From contig JAZQSX010000038.1 in the NCBI GenBank assembly GCA_045630285.1, forward strand, positions 1 through 12,770: a stretch of 12,770 bases of DNA, written 5' to 3'. Source of the DNA: RGIG3009 sp045630285 (lineage in GTDB: Bacteria; Bacillota; Clostridia; Oscillospirales; Acutalibacteraceae). How positions within the stretch are numbered: the first letter of the stretch is position 1; every line of letters starts with the position of its first letter. Shown piece after piece: positions 6,521 to 12,770 of this stretch. The notes beneath the pieces were generated by a model, which made no database searches, was not told the origin of the DNA, and saw only the letters and a program-made list of their open reading frames with translations. The translations under genes were made by a program, and so were the position numbers.

Positions 6521-6531
6521 AAGGAGGTGAT
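6521..6531 (+). promoter_or_regulatory. full-length Shine-Dalgarno of the connector gene
   Basis: AAGGAGGTGAT matches the complete anti-SD of Bacillota 16S rRNA over 11 bases, 3 nt before ATG 6535. It is the longest RBS match in the window and predicts strong connector synthesis. Confidence 0.7.
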
Positions 6532-6534
6532 AAA

Positions 6535-7809
6535 ATGGCAAAGGATACGCCAAAAACGGAGTATAGTAATCTGATACCACCATTTGGCTCGATCTCTTAT
6601 GAGATGGATTTTGACAATCTCTACAATGAGTACTTCAAGCAGCTATCATATATAGCTTTGCGGCTTATCGTTTTTGAGGACGTGCCGCAGACTATAGACG
6701 AGGTGTTCTTAAAGTACTCCATCATGCTCTTGGGTAAGATAGTATTTTTTAAGCTCGATCAAGAGATCCTCGATCAGAGACAGAGCGCCGTGCATCCCCT
6801 AAAGCCTGGCGATTTGGTAGCACTCAACGGCAATGATAGCAATATGCAAACTATATACTATATGCATAATAGAGTGCTTGTAACAAATCCTGTATTTAAC
6901 AAAACCTATAATCTCACGCCGGGCAAGGATTGTGAGATAGTCTACTGTACAGAGCCGGACAGATACCGGATATTTGGACATGGTGGGCTTTTTGGACTGA
7001 TAGCGCGTACTGCTACTATCTTAGCGGATAACGATATCAGTATCAACGTAGCACAGCGTAACACACGCTTAGTAAACCTGATATCGGCAGACGACACCAA
7101 CACCAAACGCTCAGTTGATATGATCATGGGGGATATATACAGCGGAAAGCCTTATAAATGCGTTCAAAGCAATTTGCTTGGGAATCTCCAAAGTATACCC
7201 ATGACACAAACCACAAGTAACCAGTATCTTGTGCAGCTTATCGAGATGCGGCAGTATATCTATAGCCACTTCTATGAGTGTCTTGGCTTGCAGACGCACG
7301 ACAATATGAAAAAAGAGCGCCTTATAACCGAGGAGATCAACGACAATGAGGAGTTGTCTGCACTTAACATTGATGATATCCTTACAAGCATCCAAGAGGG
7401 CTTGCAGCGCGTCAACGCTATGTTTGGGACTGACATTAAGGCATATCTTAACCCCATCATCCAGAGGGCGCACGAGCAGACCGAGGCAGCAGCAGAGGAC
7501 GTTGAGGATACTATCGAGGATCAGACCGAGGAACCTGCCGAAGTTCAGACCGAGGAGCCTGCCGAGGATCAGACCGAGGAGCCTGCCGAAGTTCAGACCG
7601 AGGAGCCTGCCGAGGATCAGACCGAGGAGCCTGCCGAAGTTCAGACCGAGGAGCCTGCCGAGGATCAGACCGAGGAGCCTGCCGAGGAGCAACAACAAGT
7701 ATCTATCGAGATCCACGCAGAGGATCAAGCCGAGGTGCAAGTAGAGATCCAGCAAGATCAAGCAGAGGATCCCCCGGAAGATCCGGAGGAGGTGGCAGAC
7801 GATGAATGA
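6535..7809 (+). CDS. upper collar (connector/portal) protein with acidic repeat tail
   Basis: 424 residues. The first 320 or so match the expected size of a phi29 gp10 connector (309), the dodecameric ring at the head vertex through which DNA is packaged. The helical N-terminus (YNEYFKQLSYIALRLIVFE) and the following basic-hydrophobic helix and small beta domain (KPGDLVALNGNDS, DCEIVYCTEPDRYRIFG) are as in phi29-type connectors. Residues 328-383 are seven copies of an 8-residue unit, E-(D/V)-Q-T-E-E-P-A, alternating ED and EV, and the tail remains acidic to the end (DPPEDPEEVADDE). This extension is unlike the phi29 protein and should be disordered and highly negative. It overlaps the lower collar gene by 8 nt. 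Family call from gene order, size and N-terminal pattern. Confidence 0.8.
   Translation: MAKDTPKTEYSNLIPPFGSISYEMDFDNLYNEYFKQLSYIALRLIVFEDVPQTIDEVFLKYSIMLLGKIVFFKLDQEILDQRQSAVHPLKPGDLVALNGNDSNMQTIYYMHNRVLVTNPVFNKTYNLTPGKDCEIVYCTEPDRYRIFGHGGLFGLIARTATILADNDISINVAQRNTRLVNLISADDTNTKRSVDMIMGDIYSGKPYKCVQSNLLGNLQSIPMTQTTSNQYLVQLIEMRQYIYSHFYECLGLQTHDNMKKERLITEEINDNEELSALNIDDILTSIQEGLQRVNAMFGTDIKAYLNPIIQRAHEQTEAAAEDVEDTIEDQTEEPAEVQTEEPAEDQTEEPAEVQTEEPAEDQTEEPAEVQTEEPAEDQTEEPAEEQQQVSIEIHAEDQAEVQVEIQQDQAEDPPEDPEEVADDE
7516..7683 (+). repeat. seven tandem 24-bp coding repeats
   Basis: Seven units in phase with the reading frame, alternating GAGGATCAG- and GAAGTTCAG-starting forms, giving a 48-bp higher-order repeat. 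Units are nearly identical at the DNA level: the first has GAACCT where the others have GAGCCT. Near identity implies recent expansion and likely copy-number change between isolates. An overlapping Arg-rich frame across the repeat is a by-product, not a gene. Confidence 0.95.
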
Positions 7810-8485
7810 TAGCTTGAAACCATGGCGCGAGGTATCGGCAGGGCTTACAAGCAACCCATTTGAGCAGCTTAGTACTTTGCTCACATATATCAACATGGAT
7901 ACAGATGCAGCGTGGTGGCAGTTCAATGAAGACTACCGCGATGCAGATACATGGTATACGGATCAGGCTGATATCCTAAAAATTTTCGAAAACGTGGCAA
8001 ACGCCAACAAAACCAAATATCGAGCGTTGGTGGATACCTACCCATTTAGTGAAATGCGCAGAAAAGTGCGTACACCGGATATCACGCGAGAACTGACGGC
8101 AAGCAGCAGCGGATCCGCTGACGTGACACGCAAACAGACCGAGACCCAGACCGAGACCCCTATAGGATATGGGCAGACACGCACGCACAGCGTAGCCCCC
8201 TTTGATACCACCACCTTCAAAGCGGAGTATCAGGACAGTATCACAAACAACGGCAGCAGGACAGTAAGTACATCCTACTCAGGGGATCCGGATCACACTG
8301 AAAGCGAGTCAAGCGGTACACGCACGGACACCGAAACCGGCAACGAAACAACAACAGAGACCGTTATAGGCTCAGACAAGCTTACTATGGCTGAGGCTAT
8401 GGCAGATATGGCAGCAGCAGCTAATATCTTTAGTATCATTGAAAGAGATTTAGCGGCAAAGCTTTTTTTACAAGTTTGGAGGTAA
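7802..8485 (+). CDS. lower collar protein
   Basis: 227 residues; AGGAGG at 7787-7792 lies within the end of the connector gene. It follows the connector, as gp11 does in phi29, and would join the connector to the tail knob. Residues 1-95 are helical with many aromatics (AAWWQFNEDYRD, DTWYTDQAD). The middle, about 98-187, is almost entirely Thr, Ser, Glu, Asp and Gly, with repeats such as TETQTETP and TDTETGNETTTE. The C-terminus, 191-227, is a helix with MAEAMADMAAAANIF then IIERDLAAKLFLQVW, resembling the last helix of many phage collar and adaptor proteins. It is shorter than phi29 gp11 (293). Called on position and on the tripartite layout; direct homology was not testable. Confidence 0.65.
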   Translation: MNDSLKPWREVSAGLTSNPFEQLSTLLTYINMDTDAAWWQFNEDYRDADTWYTDQADILKIFENVANANKTKYRALVDTYPFSEMRRKVRTPDITRELTASSSGSADVTRKQTETQTETPIGYGQTRTHSVAPFDTTTFKAEYQDSITNNGSRTVSTSYSGDPDHTESESSGTRTDTETGNETTTETVIGSDKLTMAEAMADMAAAANIFSIIERDLAAKLFLQVWR

Positions 8486-8489
8486 ACAC

Positions 8490-9605
8490 ATGGAAGTAAA
8501 ACAGATTGCAACCATTTTAAACACCATCACAGAGGAGATCACCGGCGAATCCGGTATTGTTCAGGAGGATCTTACCGGAGTGGTAGACCTCGGCAATACG
8601 GTGTTTAGTGCAGACTGGAAAGATAACTATGTCAAGAGCATGATCGACCGGATCGGTAAATCTATCTTTGTTGATCGTCCCTATTCTGGCTTTGCTCCCT
8701 CGATCCTTAGATCTGACTGGGAATATGGCAGCATCCTCGCTAAGCACAGAACCAAGGACTTTGAGGCGGTAGAAAATCCGTCTTGGAAACTCACGCCGGG
8801 TACTACTGTAGATCAATTTGAATACAACCCTCCGGAAGTAGCTCAGGGATTTTGGAATCAGCGCCAGAGCTGGCAGATCGAATGCAGCTTTGCGGAGGAG
8901 CAAGTGAAATCCGCATTTACAAGTGCGTCTGAAATGAATGCATTTTTTAGAATGATCGAGAGTACTATCGACAGCAGCCGCACGCAGAAGATGGACGCGC
9001 TTGCTATGCGTTGCATCAATCGCTTGATCGCAGGAACAACCGGGAATCAGGCGGCGGCAATAAAGGCAGACTACCAAGCAATCTATGGAACAGCGCCGAG
9101 CAATATCCTTAACCCTGACTTTTTGAGATTTTTGGCGTACAAGGTGCTTGACTATAAGGATCTCTTAAAGGTGAGATCCACGCTCTTTAATCAGGGATCC
9201 GCCGGGTACAACCGCCACACGCCGCCGGAGTTTTTGCACGTTGTAATGTGCAGCGCAGTCGGCAGAGCGCTCGATGTCTTTTTACAGTCTGATACCTACC
9301 ACGAGGATTTTACAGATATCGGCTCTTACGAGACTGTACCTTACTGGCAGGCGGTGACAGCATCCAACGCCGTGGATCTTGCAACCCGCATGAGTATCAG
9401 CATCGCAGACGGCGAGAGTACTTACACACTTGATAATGTTATGGGTGTCATGTTTGATCAGGATGCCGTAGCGCTCAACAACACTAATATGCGTGTAACG
9501 TCCTCGTATAACGCAAACGGAGAGTACTATAACAACTTCTACAAAGTTGATACTAACTGCATGGTAGATCTTAATGAGAATGCCGTGGTATTGCGTTATG
9601 TATAA
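8490..9605 (+). CDS. major capsid protein
   Basis: 371 residues, with TGGAGG at 8477-8482. Size, absence of membrane or enzyme motifs, position among collar and tail genes, and the mixture of long helices (around 130-170, ending TQKMDALAMRCINRLIAG) and beta segments suit an HK97-fold shell protein such as phi29 gp8 (448). Segments typical of small podophage capsids include the loop VENPSWKLTPGTTVDQFEYNPPE, followed by a long helix, and the C-terminal beta strands VDTNCMVDLNENAVVLRYV. The shorter length fits loss of the Ig-like C-terminal domain seen in phi29. No separate scaffold gene lies upstream; in phi29 gp7 does. A strong hairpin follows in the mRNA. Lower collar and capsid are separated by only 4 nt. 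Confidence 0.8.
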   Translation: MEVKQIATILNTITEEITGESGIVQEDLTGVVDLGNTVFSADWKDNYVKSMIDRIGKSIFVDRPYSGFAPSILRSDWEYGSILAKHRTKDFEAVENPSWKLTPGTTVDQFEYNPPEVAQGFWNQRQSWQIECSFAEEQVKSAFTSASEMNAFFRMIESTIDSSRTQKMDALAMRCINRLIAGTTGNQAAAIKADYQAIYGTAPSNILNPDFLRFLAYKVLDYKDLLKVRSTLFNQGSAGYNRHTPPEFLHVVMCSAVGRALDVFLQSDTYHEDFTDIGSYETVPYWQAVTASNAVDLATRMSISIADGESTYTLDNVMGVMFDQDAVALNNTNMRVTSSYNANGEYYNNFYKVDTNCMVDLNENAVVLRYV

Positions 9606-9616
9606 ATAATCATGTA

Positions 9617-9642
9617 GCAGCGTCCTCGATCGGGGGCGCTGC
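9617..9642 (+). other. strong hairpin between capsid and tail genes
   Basis: Eleven pairs (two of them G-U) close a GATC tetraloop: GCAGCGTCCTC with GGGGGCGCTGC. It lies 11 nt after the capsid stop and has no T-run on either strand. It could protect the 3' end of capsid mRNA, act as a processing site, or partly reduce tail-gene expression relative to capsid. Confidence 0.6.
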
Positions 9643-9663
9643 AAGCGTAAAAGGGGTGATCTT

Positions 9664-10149
9664 GTGGCTATAAATATACAGTTAGGAGTATGCAACGAGG
9701 ATCCACGAAAACTGGATAAGCGTCCAAACTTTGAAGGCAGTAACCCGATAACGGTAGCAGCTGATATCAAGGACAGCTGCTCACTGAGTAGCCCACAGTT
9801 TATACTTACTGCATCCTTGGTGGATGTATCCCGGTACAACTACATCCATGTAGCAGCGTGGCATAATCGTTATTATTTTATAGATGATTTTGTCGTGATG
9901 CCCGGAAGCCGGATCATGATCCGGTGCAGCGTGGATCCGCTAACGTCCAATGCAGACGAGATCTTACAGCTCACGGCTATGGTATCCAGATCAGAAAACA
10001 AAATAAATGCATATTTGCCAAATGACAGCTATCATGCATACAACACACGGGAATGTGTTACACTGCCATTTGATCGGACGCCGTTCACGGCAAACTACGC
10101 GACAGATCAGGTTTACTTATTGACTGTTATGGGGGGGTCACACACATGA
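9664..10149 (+). CDS. tail knob protein, N-terminal portion (frame ends at G-run)
   Basis: 161 residues from GTG 9664, with AAGGGGTGAT at 9651-9660 as RBS. It resembles the start of phi29 gp9, the tail-knob protein: beta strands with YNYIHVAAWHNRYYFIDDF, then a segment ending in VDPLTS and the N-terminal-domain pattern continuing to VSRSENKINAY and RECVTLPF. In phi29 the protein runs on without a break, whereas here the frame stops 12 nt after a run of seven G, in the middle of what should be a beta strand (VYLLTVMGG). The next frame starts at ATG 10146, overlapping the stop as ATGA. It is therefore probably the N-terminal domain of one tail protein, expressed alone and perhaps also fused by frameshifting. 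GATC is frequent here as in the rest of the phage. Confidence 0.7.
   Translation: MAINIQLGVCNEDPRKLDKRPNFEGSNPITVAADIKDSCSLSSPQFILTASLVDVSRYNYIHVAAWHNRYYFIDDFVVMPGSRIMIRCSVDPLTSNADEILQLTAMVSRSENKINAYLPNDSYHAYNTRECVTLPFDRTPFTANYATDQVYLLTVMGGSHT
10131..10137 (+). other. G-run, perfect -1 slippery heptamer
   Basis: Seven G read in the upstream frame as atG GGG GGG, the N-NNN-NNN arrangement for simultaneous -1 slippage of both ribosomal tRNAs. A -1 shift gives GTC ACA CAC ATG and joins the tail-knob frames without a stop. The same run lies 8 nt before ATG 10146 and could act as a weak RBS, so slippage, re-initiation, homopolymer phase variation and an assembly error must all be considered. Confidence 0.6.
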
Positions 10150-12620
10150 TAAATGCGGATTTGTTCCCGGCTACGCAGCAATTCCCTAATATACCCGACA
10201 TCGTATGTGATGCGACTGTTGATATCACAGACAACACGCTTGACATGGGCGCTGACTTCACGGAAGCTTACTGGCTTGGATGGGTTAACTTTGATGATTT
10301 GCCGTCTGCCTATCACGTTTCCCGCTGGTATGTAGCTGACGGGCGGTTAGTGCTGGAGGATATCACGGCGCAGGAAAATGTTGATATAGGTTATGGGTAC
10401 TGTGCGGCGGTATCTGGCAGCACATACCCGGCGGTTATTAAACATGATGGCTCACAGTGGATTGTGTGGGATAGGCAATGGACAACAGTGGAAACACAGT
10501 CTAACGCTTTGCGACTTCTGAATAGGTTCGATATTAACCAAACGGCAGTAACAGACATTATCTGCATTTTTGCGTTTGATATCAAACTGAATGGTGTTTC
10601 ACAGTCTTACACTATGGGTTTTTTAGTCGTTCCCGTGGATGATTTTCTTTCCGGCACGTTCAGCGGTTCATGCAGCACGGCAGGCGGGAACCTGACACAC
10701 TTTGCAATCCGTTCCGGCGGCTCGGTGCCGTCTGCTATCCCCGTATCACAGGATAATATAACAGGCATCACGTCCACCTCTGTTGACGGCTATGATGTAG
10801 ATATCATCTGCTGCGGTATCGAAACGGTGATAGCCCCTTGGGTAGACACAGAGGGTACAGCACATTCAGGTTTAACATACGGTGTCAAGCCTATGGTACG
10901 TCTGCGTGCATCTGATCGGGATGCATCCCTGATACTGTGCAGCTATAACCACGCTGACGGATTTGGATATCAATACTTTTGCGGACAGGGTTTAGCCTAT
11001 AACCCGTCTGCTGGTGTCGTTTGGGCATGGGAGCAGAACAATATTTCCCAGCCTAAACCAGACATCACCGGTGATAATGCTGATCTGATAGCGGGTACAT
11101 TTACAGGCAGCTTTGCTATCGACACGGTACGCGCTTTTTGTAGTACAGGCAGCTACGGCATGTACTACGATGGCAGCAGCAGTTTTGTGGTACATGCCAC
11201 CGGATCCGGAGCGCGCGCCATTATTCGCCGCATTGGTGACTATGATGACTATAGAAGTATGGTGTCACTGTATCCTCGTTTGTCGGTATCCAACACATAT
11301 GACAATGGCAGCAACAAATACTATGCAGAAGTTAATACAGCTACAAACCAATTTTTATGTGATGTTATCACAGGCAGCGATATCACTAAGCTGACGGTAT
11401 GGCAGATAATCGGGCAGGCTATCGGAGCAGATACAGCACCCTACGACAGCGCGGATAAACCACCATACACGCCTCAAGATCAAAACGAGCAGGGAGCAAA
11501 TAGTGGATCTGTAGTACGCCCAACAACGCTGGGCGTAGGAGGTACAAACGGATTTATTACGCAGTACAGCTTGACGGCGGCGCAGATGTCAGAAATAGGC
11601 GAGCTTCTATGGCTATCATTTATCAACCCAGATTATTATAAAAATTTCTTGTTCACACTCACCACAACAGGCACAATCAATTTGTCTAATCTTATCGATT
11701 ATTTTGTATCACTTAGGGTTTACCCATTCCCACTTATCAACGTGCCATCACACGCAGCAGCGGGGCAAGATATGTGGATAGGTGCAGGCTTGGTGCCGTT
11801 ACACTTTACAACGAATCTTCATGTAATTAACAATTATGCTGATTACATAGATGTGGGAAGATGCGCGATACCAAGATACTACAACGATTTTAGAGATATG
11901 GCGCACACCCAGATCATGCTATATCTACCATACTGCGGAACAGTGCAGCTAAATCCAGCGGACGTTATAGGATCCACACTACACGCGCAGTATGCGGTAG
12001 ACTTTGCCACGGGAAGCGTAACGGCATATGTGGATTGCACAACATGGGACGGCGCGCAGTATGTTATAGCAGTTTTAGCGGGCAGCATAGGAGCTGATAT
12101 ACCCCTAACAGCTTCCAATGCGGCGCAGATAGCAGCGAGGATAGCAGGTGATACGCTAAACTTTGCGGGTACAGTTGGCGGTGCGGTAGCATCAGATATA
12201 GGACGCAGCGCCGAAGCTATAGGGGCTGCGGCTATGGGCAATGTCGCAGGGGCGGCTATAGGTGTAGCGGGGGCACTCGCTGGCAGGGTAGGCGGTGCGC
12301 TTGATGTAGCACAAAAAGGCTTACAGATAGCGACAGCAGACGGCGTAAAAATGCCGATGCTATCAGGCGGCAGAGGTTTTGGATCCTTCGGCGCGCCCCA
12401 GACAGCATATATACAGATACGCCGCGGCATATACGCTGAGGGAGTACAGACAAAAAACGGATTCAAATCAACATTTGGTAACGAATATGAACAGCCGGTA
12501 CAGGTATCATCCTGCAAAGGATTCACAGTATTTTCTAACGTAGACACATCAGGGTTACAGTGTGATGCAATGGAACGTGATGCAGTAAAAAAAATGATGC
12601 AGGCAGGAATATACATTTAA
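10146..12620 (+). CDS. tail knob protein, main portion with large insertion domain
   Basis: 824 residues. The last 380 match the layout of the phi29 gp9 tail knob: GTNGFITQYSLTAAQ and a helix ending in LLWLSF at about 465-500; beta segments to 640; a Gly/Ala-rich hydrophobic segment at about 653-720, equivalent to the gp9 loops that insert into the membrane to release DNA; then a GG-rich turn, YIQIRRGIY, and the closing KGFTVFSNVD and MMQAGIYI. This is a natural C-terminus. Residues 1-440 are extra compared with phi29: beta-rich, with many Gly, Ser, Thr, Asp and aromatics, suggesting a receptor-binding or surface-exposed insertion. Together with the upstream part the protein would be about 987 residues, versus 599 in phi29. 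Composition changes sharply at the start of this frame. Function is delivery of DNA through the cell envelope; receptor binding is inferred. Confidence 0.75.
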   Translation: MINADLFPATQQFPNIPDIVCDATVDITDNTLDMGADFTEAYWLGWVNFDDLPSAYHVSRWYVADGRLVLEDITAQENVDIGYGYCAAVSGSTYPAVIKHDGSQWIVWDRQWTTVETQSNALRLLNRFDINQTAVTDIICIFAFDIKLNGVSQSYTMGFLVVPVDDFLSGTFSGSCSTAGGNLTHFAIRSGGSVPSAIPVSQDNITGITSTSVDGYDVDIICCGIETVIAPWVDTEGTAHSGLTYGVKPMVRLRASDRDASLILCSYNHADGFGYQYFCGQGLAYNPSAGVVWAWEQNNISQPKPDITGDNADLIAGTFTGSFAIDTVRAFCSTGSYGMYYDGSSSFVVHATGSGARAIIRRIGDYDDYRSMVSLYPRLSVSNTYDNGSNKYYAEVNTATNQFLCDVITGSDITKLTVWQIIGQAIGADTAPYDSADKPPYTPQDQNEQGANSGSVVRPTTLGVGGTNGFITQYSLTAAQMSEIGELLWLSFINPDYYKNFLFTLTTTGTINLSNLIDYFVSLRVYPFPLINVPSHAAAGQDMWIGAGLVPLHFTTNLHVINNYADYIDVGRCAIPRYYNDFRDMAHTQIMLYLPYCGTVQLNPADVIGSTLHAQYAVDFATGSVTAYVDCTTWDGAQYVIAVLAGSIGADIPLTASNAAQIAARIAGDTLNFAGTVGGAVASDIGRSAEAIGAAAMGNVAGAAIGVAGALAGRVGGALDVAQKGLQIATADGVKMPMLSGGRGFGSFGAPQTAYIQIRRGIYAEGVQTKNGFKSTFGNEYEQPVQVSSCKGFTVFSNVDTSGLQCDAMERDAVKKMMQAGIYI

Positions 12621-12655
12621 AAAAAGCCGCCGGGCGCAATGCAGTTACGGCGGCT
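12619..12655 (-). terminator. intrinsic terminator for leftward transcription
   Basis: AGCCGCCG (12625-12632) pairs perfectly with CGGCGGCT (12648-12655) around a 15-nt loop. On the minus strand the stem is followed by seven T (12625-12619 read backwards). On the + strand no T-run follows. It fits a terminator for genes transcribed from the right toward the tail gene, as occurs between convergent operons in phi29. Confidence 0.6.
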
Positions 12656-12770
12656 GAAATACACAGTGAAGTGATAGCCAATCTATCCAATGATACACAA
12701 CAGCAGGTGTAAGCATACCACAGAGCTATGCAATGGGATACGTCCACGGAGCCGGGTGTGTCGGGATCCC
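12656..12770. other. no gene identified at right edge
   Basis: No frame on either strand shows convincing coding structure with a ribosome binding site. A + frame is open from 12581 to the TAA near 12706 but has no start codon, and short ATG-started frames run off the edge after 12728 without an RBS. There is no match to the left end that would mark an inverted terminal repeat. Confidence 0.5.

Noticed and set aside
7516..7683. CRISPR-like array
   Set aside because: Units are contiguous 24-bp in-frame coding repeats without spacers.
7346..7744. Plus-strand frame encoding Arg/Pro/Ser repeats
   Set aside because: It is an out-of-frame reading of the 24-bp repeat inside the connector gene with no RBS.
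7111..7926. 271-residue minus-strand frame with Leu/Gly repeats
   Set aside because: Its repeats are the reverse complement of the connector repeat; no independent coding signal.
11879..12616. 245-residue minus-strand frame
   Set aside because: Antisense to the tail-knob C-terminus, rich in Ala and Pro because of the Gly/Ala codons opposite; no RBS.
12581..12708. Continuation of the tail protein in another frame, or a small gene after it
   Set aside because: The tail frame already ends with a natural-looking C-terminus (QAGIYI), and the other frame has no start codon or RBS.
1..12770. Inverted terminal repeats of a complete protein-primed genome
   Set aside because: The left end (CCCCCCGCCC) does not match the reverse complement of the right end (GGGATCCCGA), so the window cannot be shown to be end to end.

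Overview
The window is part of a small tailed phage of the phi29 type: a podovirus with protein-primed replication. It carries a protein-primed family B DNA polymerase, a terminal-protein candidate directly upstream of it, a gp16-like packaging ATPase, upper and lower collar proteins, a capsid protein without an obvious Ig-like tail domain, and a tail-knob protein with a Gly/Ala-rich membrane-active segment. Strong AGGAGG-type ribosome binding sites and sigma-A-like promoters suggest a Bacillota host. All supported genes are on the + strand and tightly packed, often overlapping. The ends carry no recognisable inverted terminal repeat, and no lysis, SSB or scaffold gene is seen, so this is probably an internal or incomplete piece of the genome.

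Layout. 1-312: AT-rich gene-free leader with two sigma-A-like promoters, a palindrome and short repeats. 313-1814: a small acidic protein, a small NUMOD1/HTH-like protein, and the terminal-protein candidate, whose N-terminus carries a related HTH-like module. 1827-4034: DNA polymerase. 4027-4655: two small unknown proteins. The first contains a perfect 14-bp inverted repeat and, at its 3' end, a full-consensus promoter. 4680-5795: packaging ATPase. 5806-6513: DnaQ-like DEDDh exonuclease. 6535-7809: connector (upper collar) with an acidic C-terminal tail built from seven 24-bp repeats. 7802-8485: lower collar. 8490-9605: major capsid protein. 9617-9642: strong hairpin. 9664-12620: tail knob split into two overlapping frames at a run of seven G. 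12619-12655: hairpin plus A/T tract that reads as a terminator for leftward transcription.

How it works together. The left promoters would drive the replication genes (terminal protein, polymerase). The promoter at 4325-4353 could boost the packaging and structural block. The ATPase pumps protein-capped DNA through the connector into the capsid, and the collar and knob form the short tail that delivers it through the cell envelope.

Most noteworthy: (1) the tail-knob gene is broken exactly at a perfect G GGG GGG slippery heptamer, so programmed -1 frameshifting, phase variation, translational coupling or an assembly indel are all possible; (2) GATC is about four to five times more frequent than expected across the regions I counted outside the tail gene, then vanishes for about 800 bp starting at that same junction, marking a probably imported receptor-binding insertion; (3) a perfect intragenic inverted repeat and a consensus promoter that leaves the next gene almost leaderless; (4) a shared HTH module in the terminal-protein candidate and its small neighbour. 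All family assignments come from reading motifs by eye; no database search was possible.
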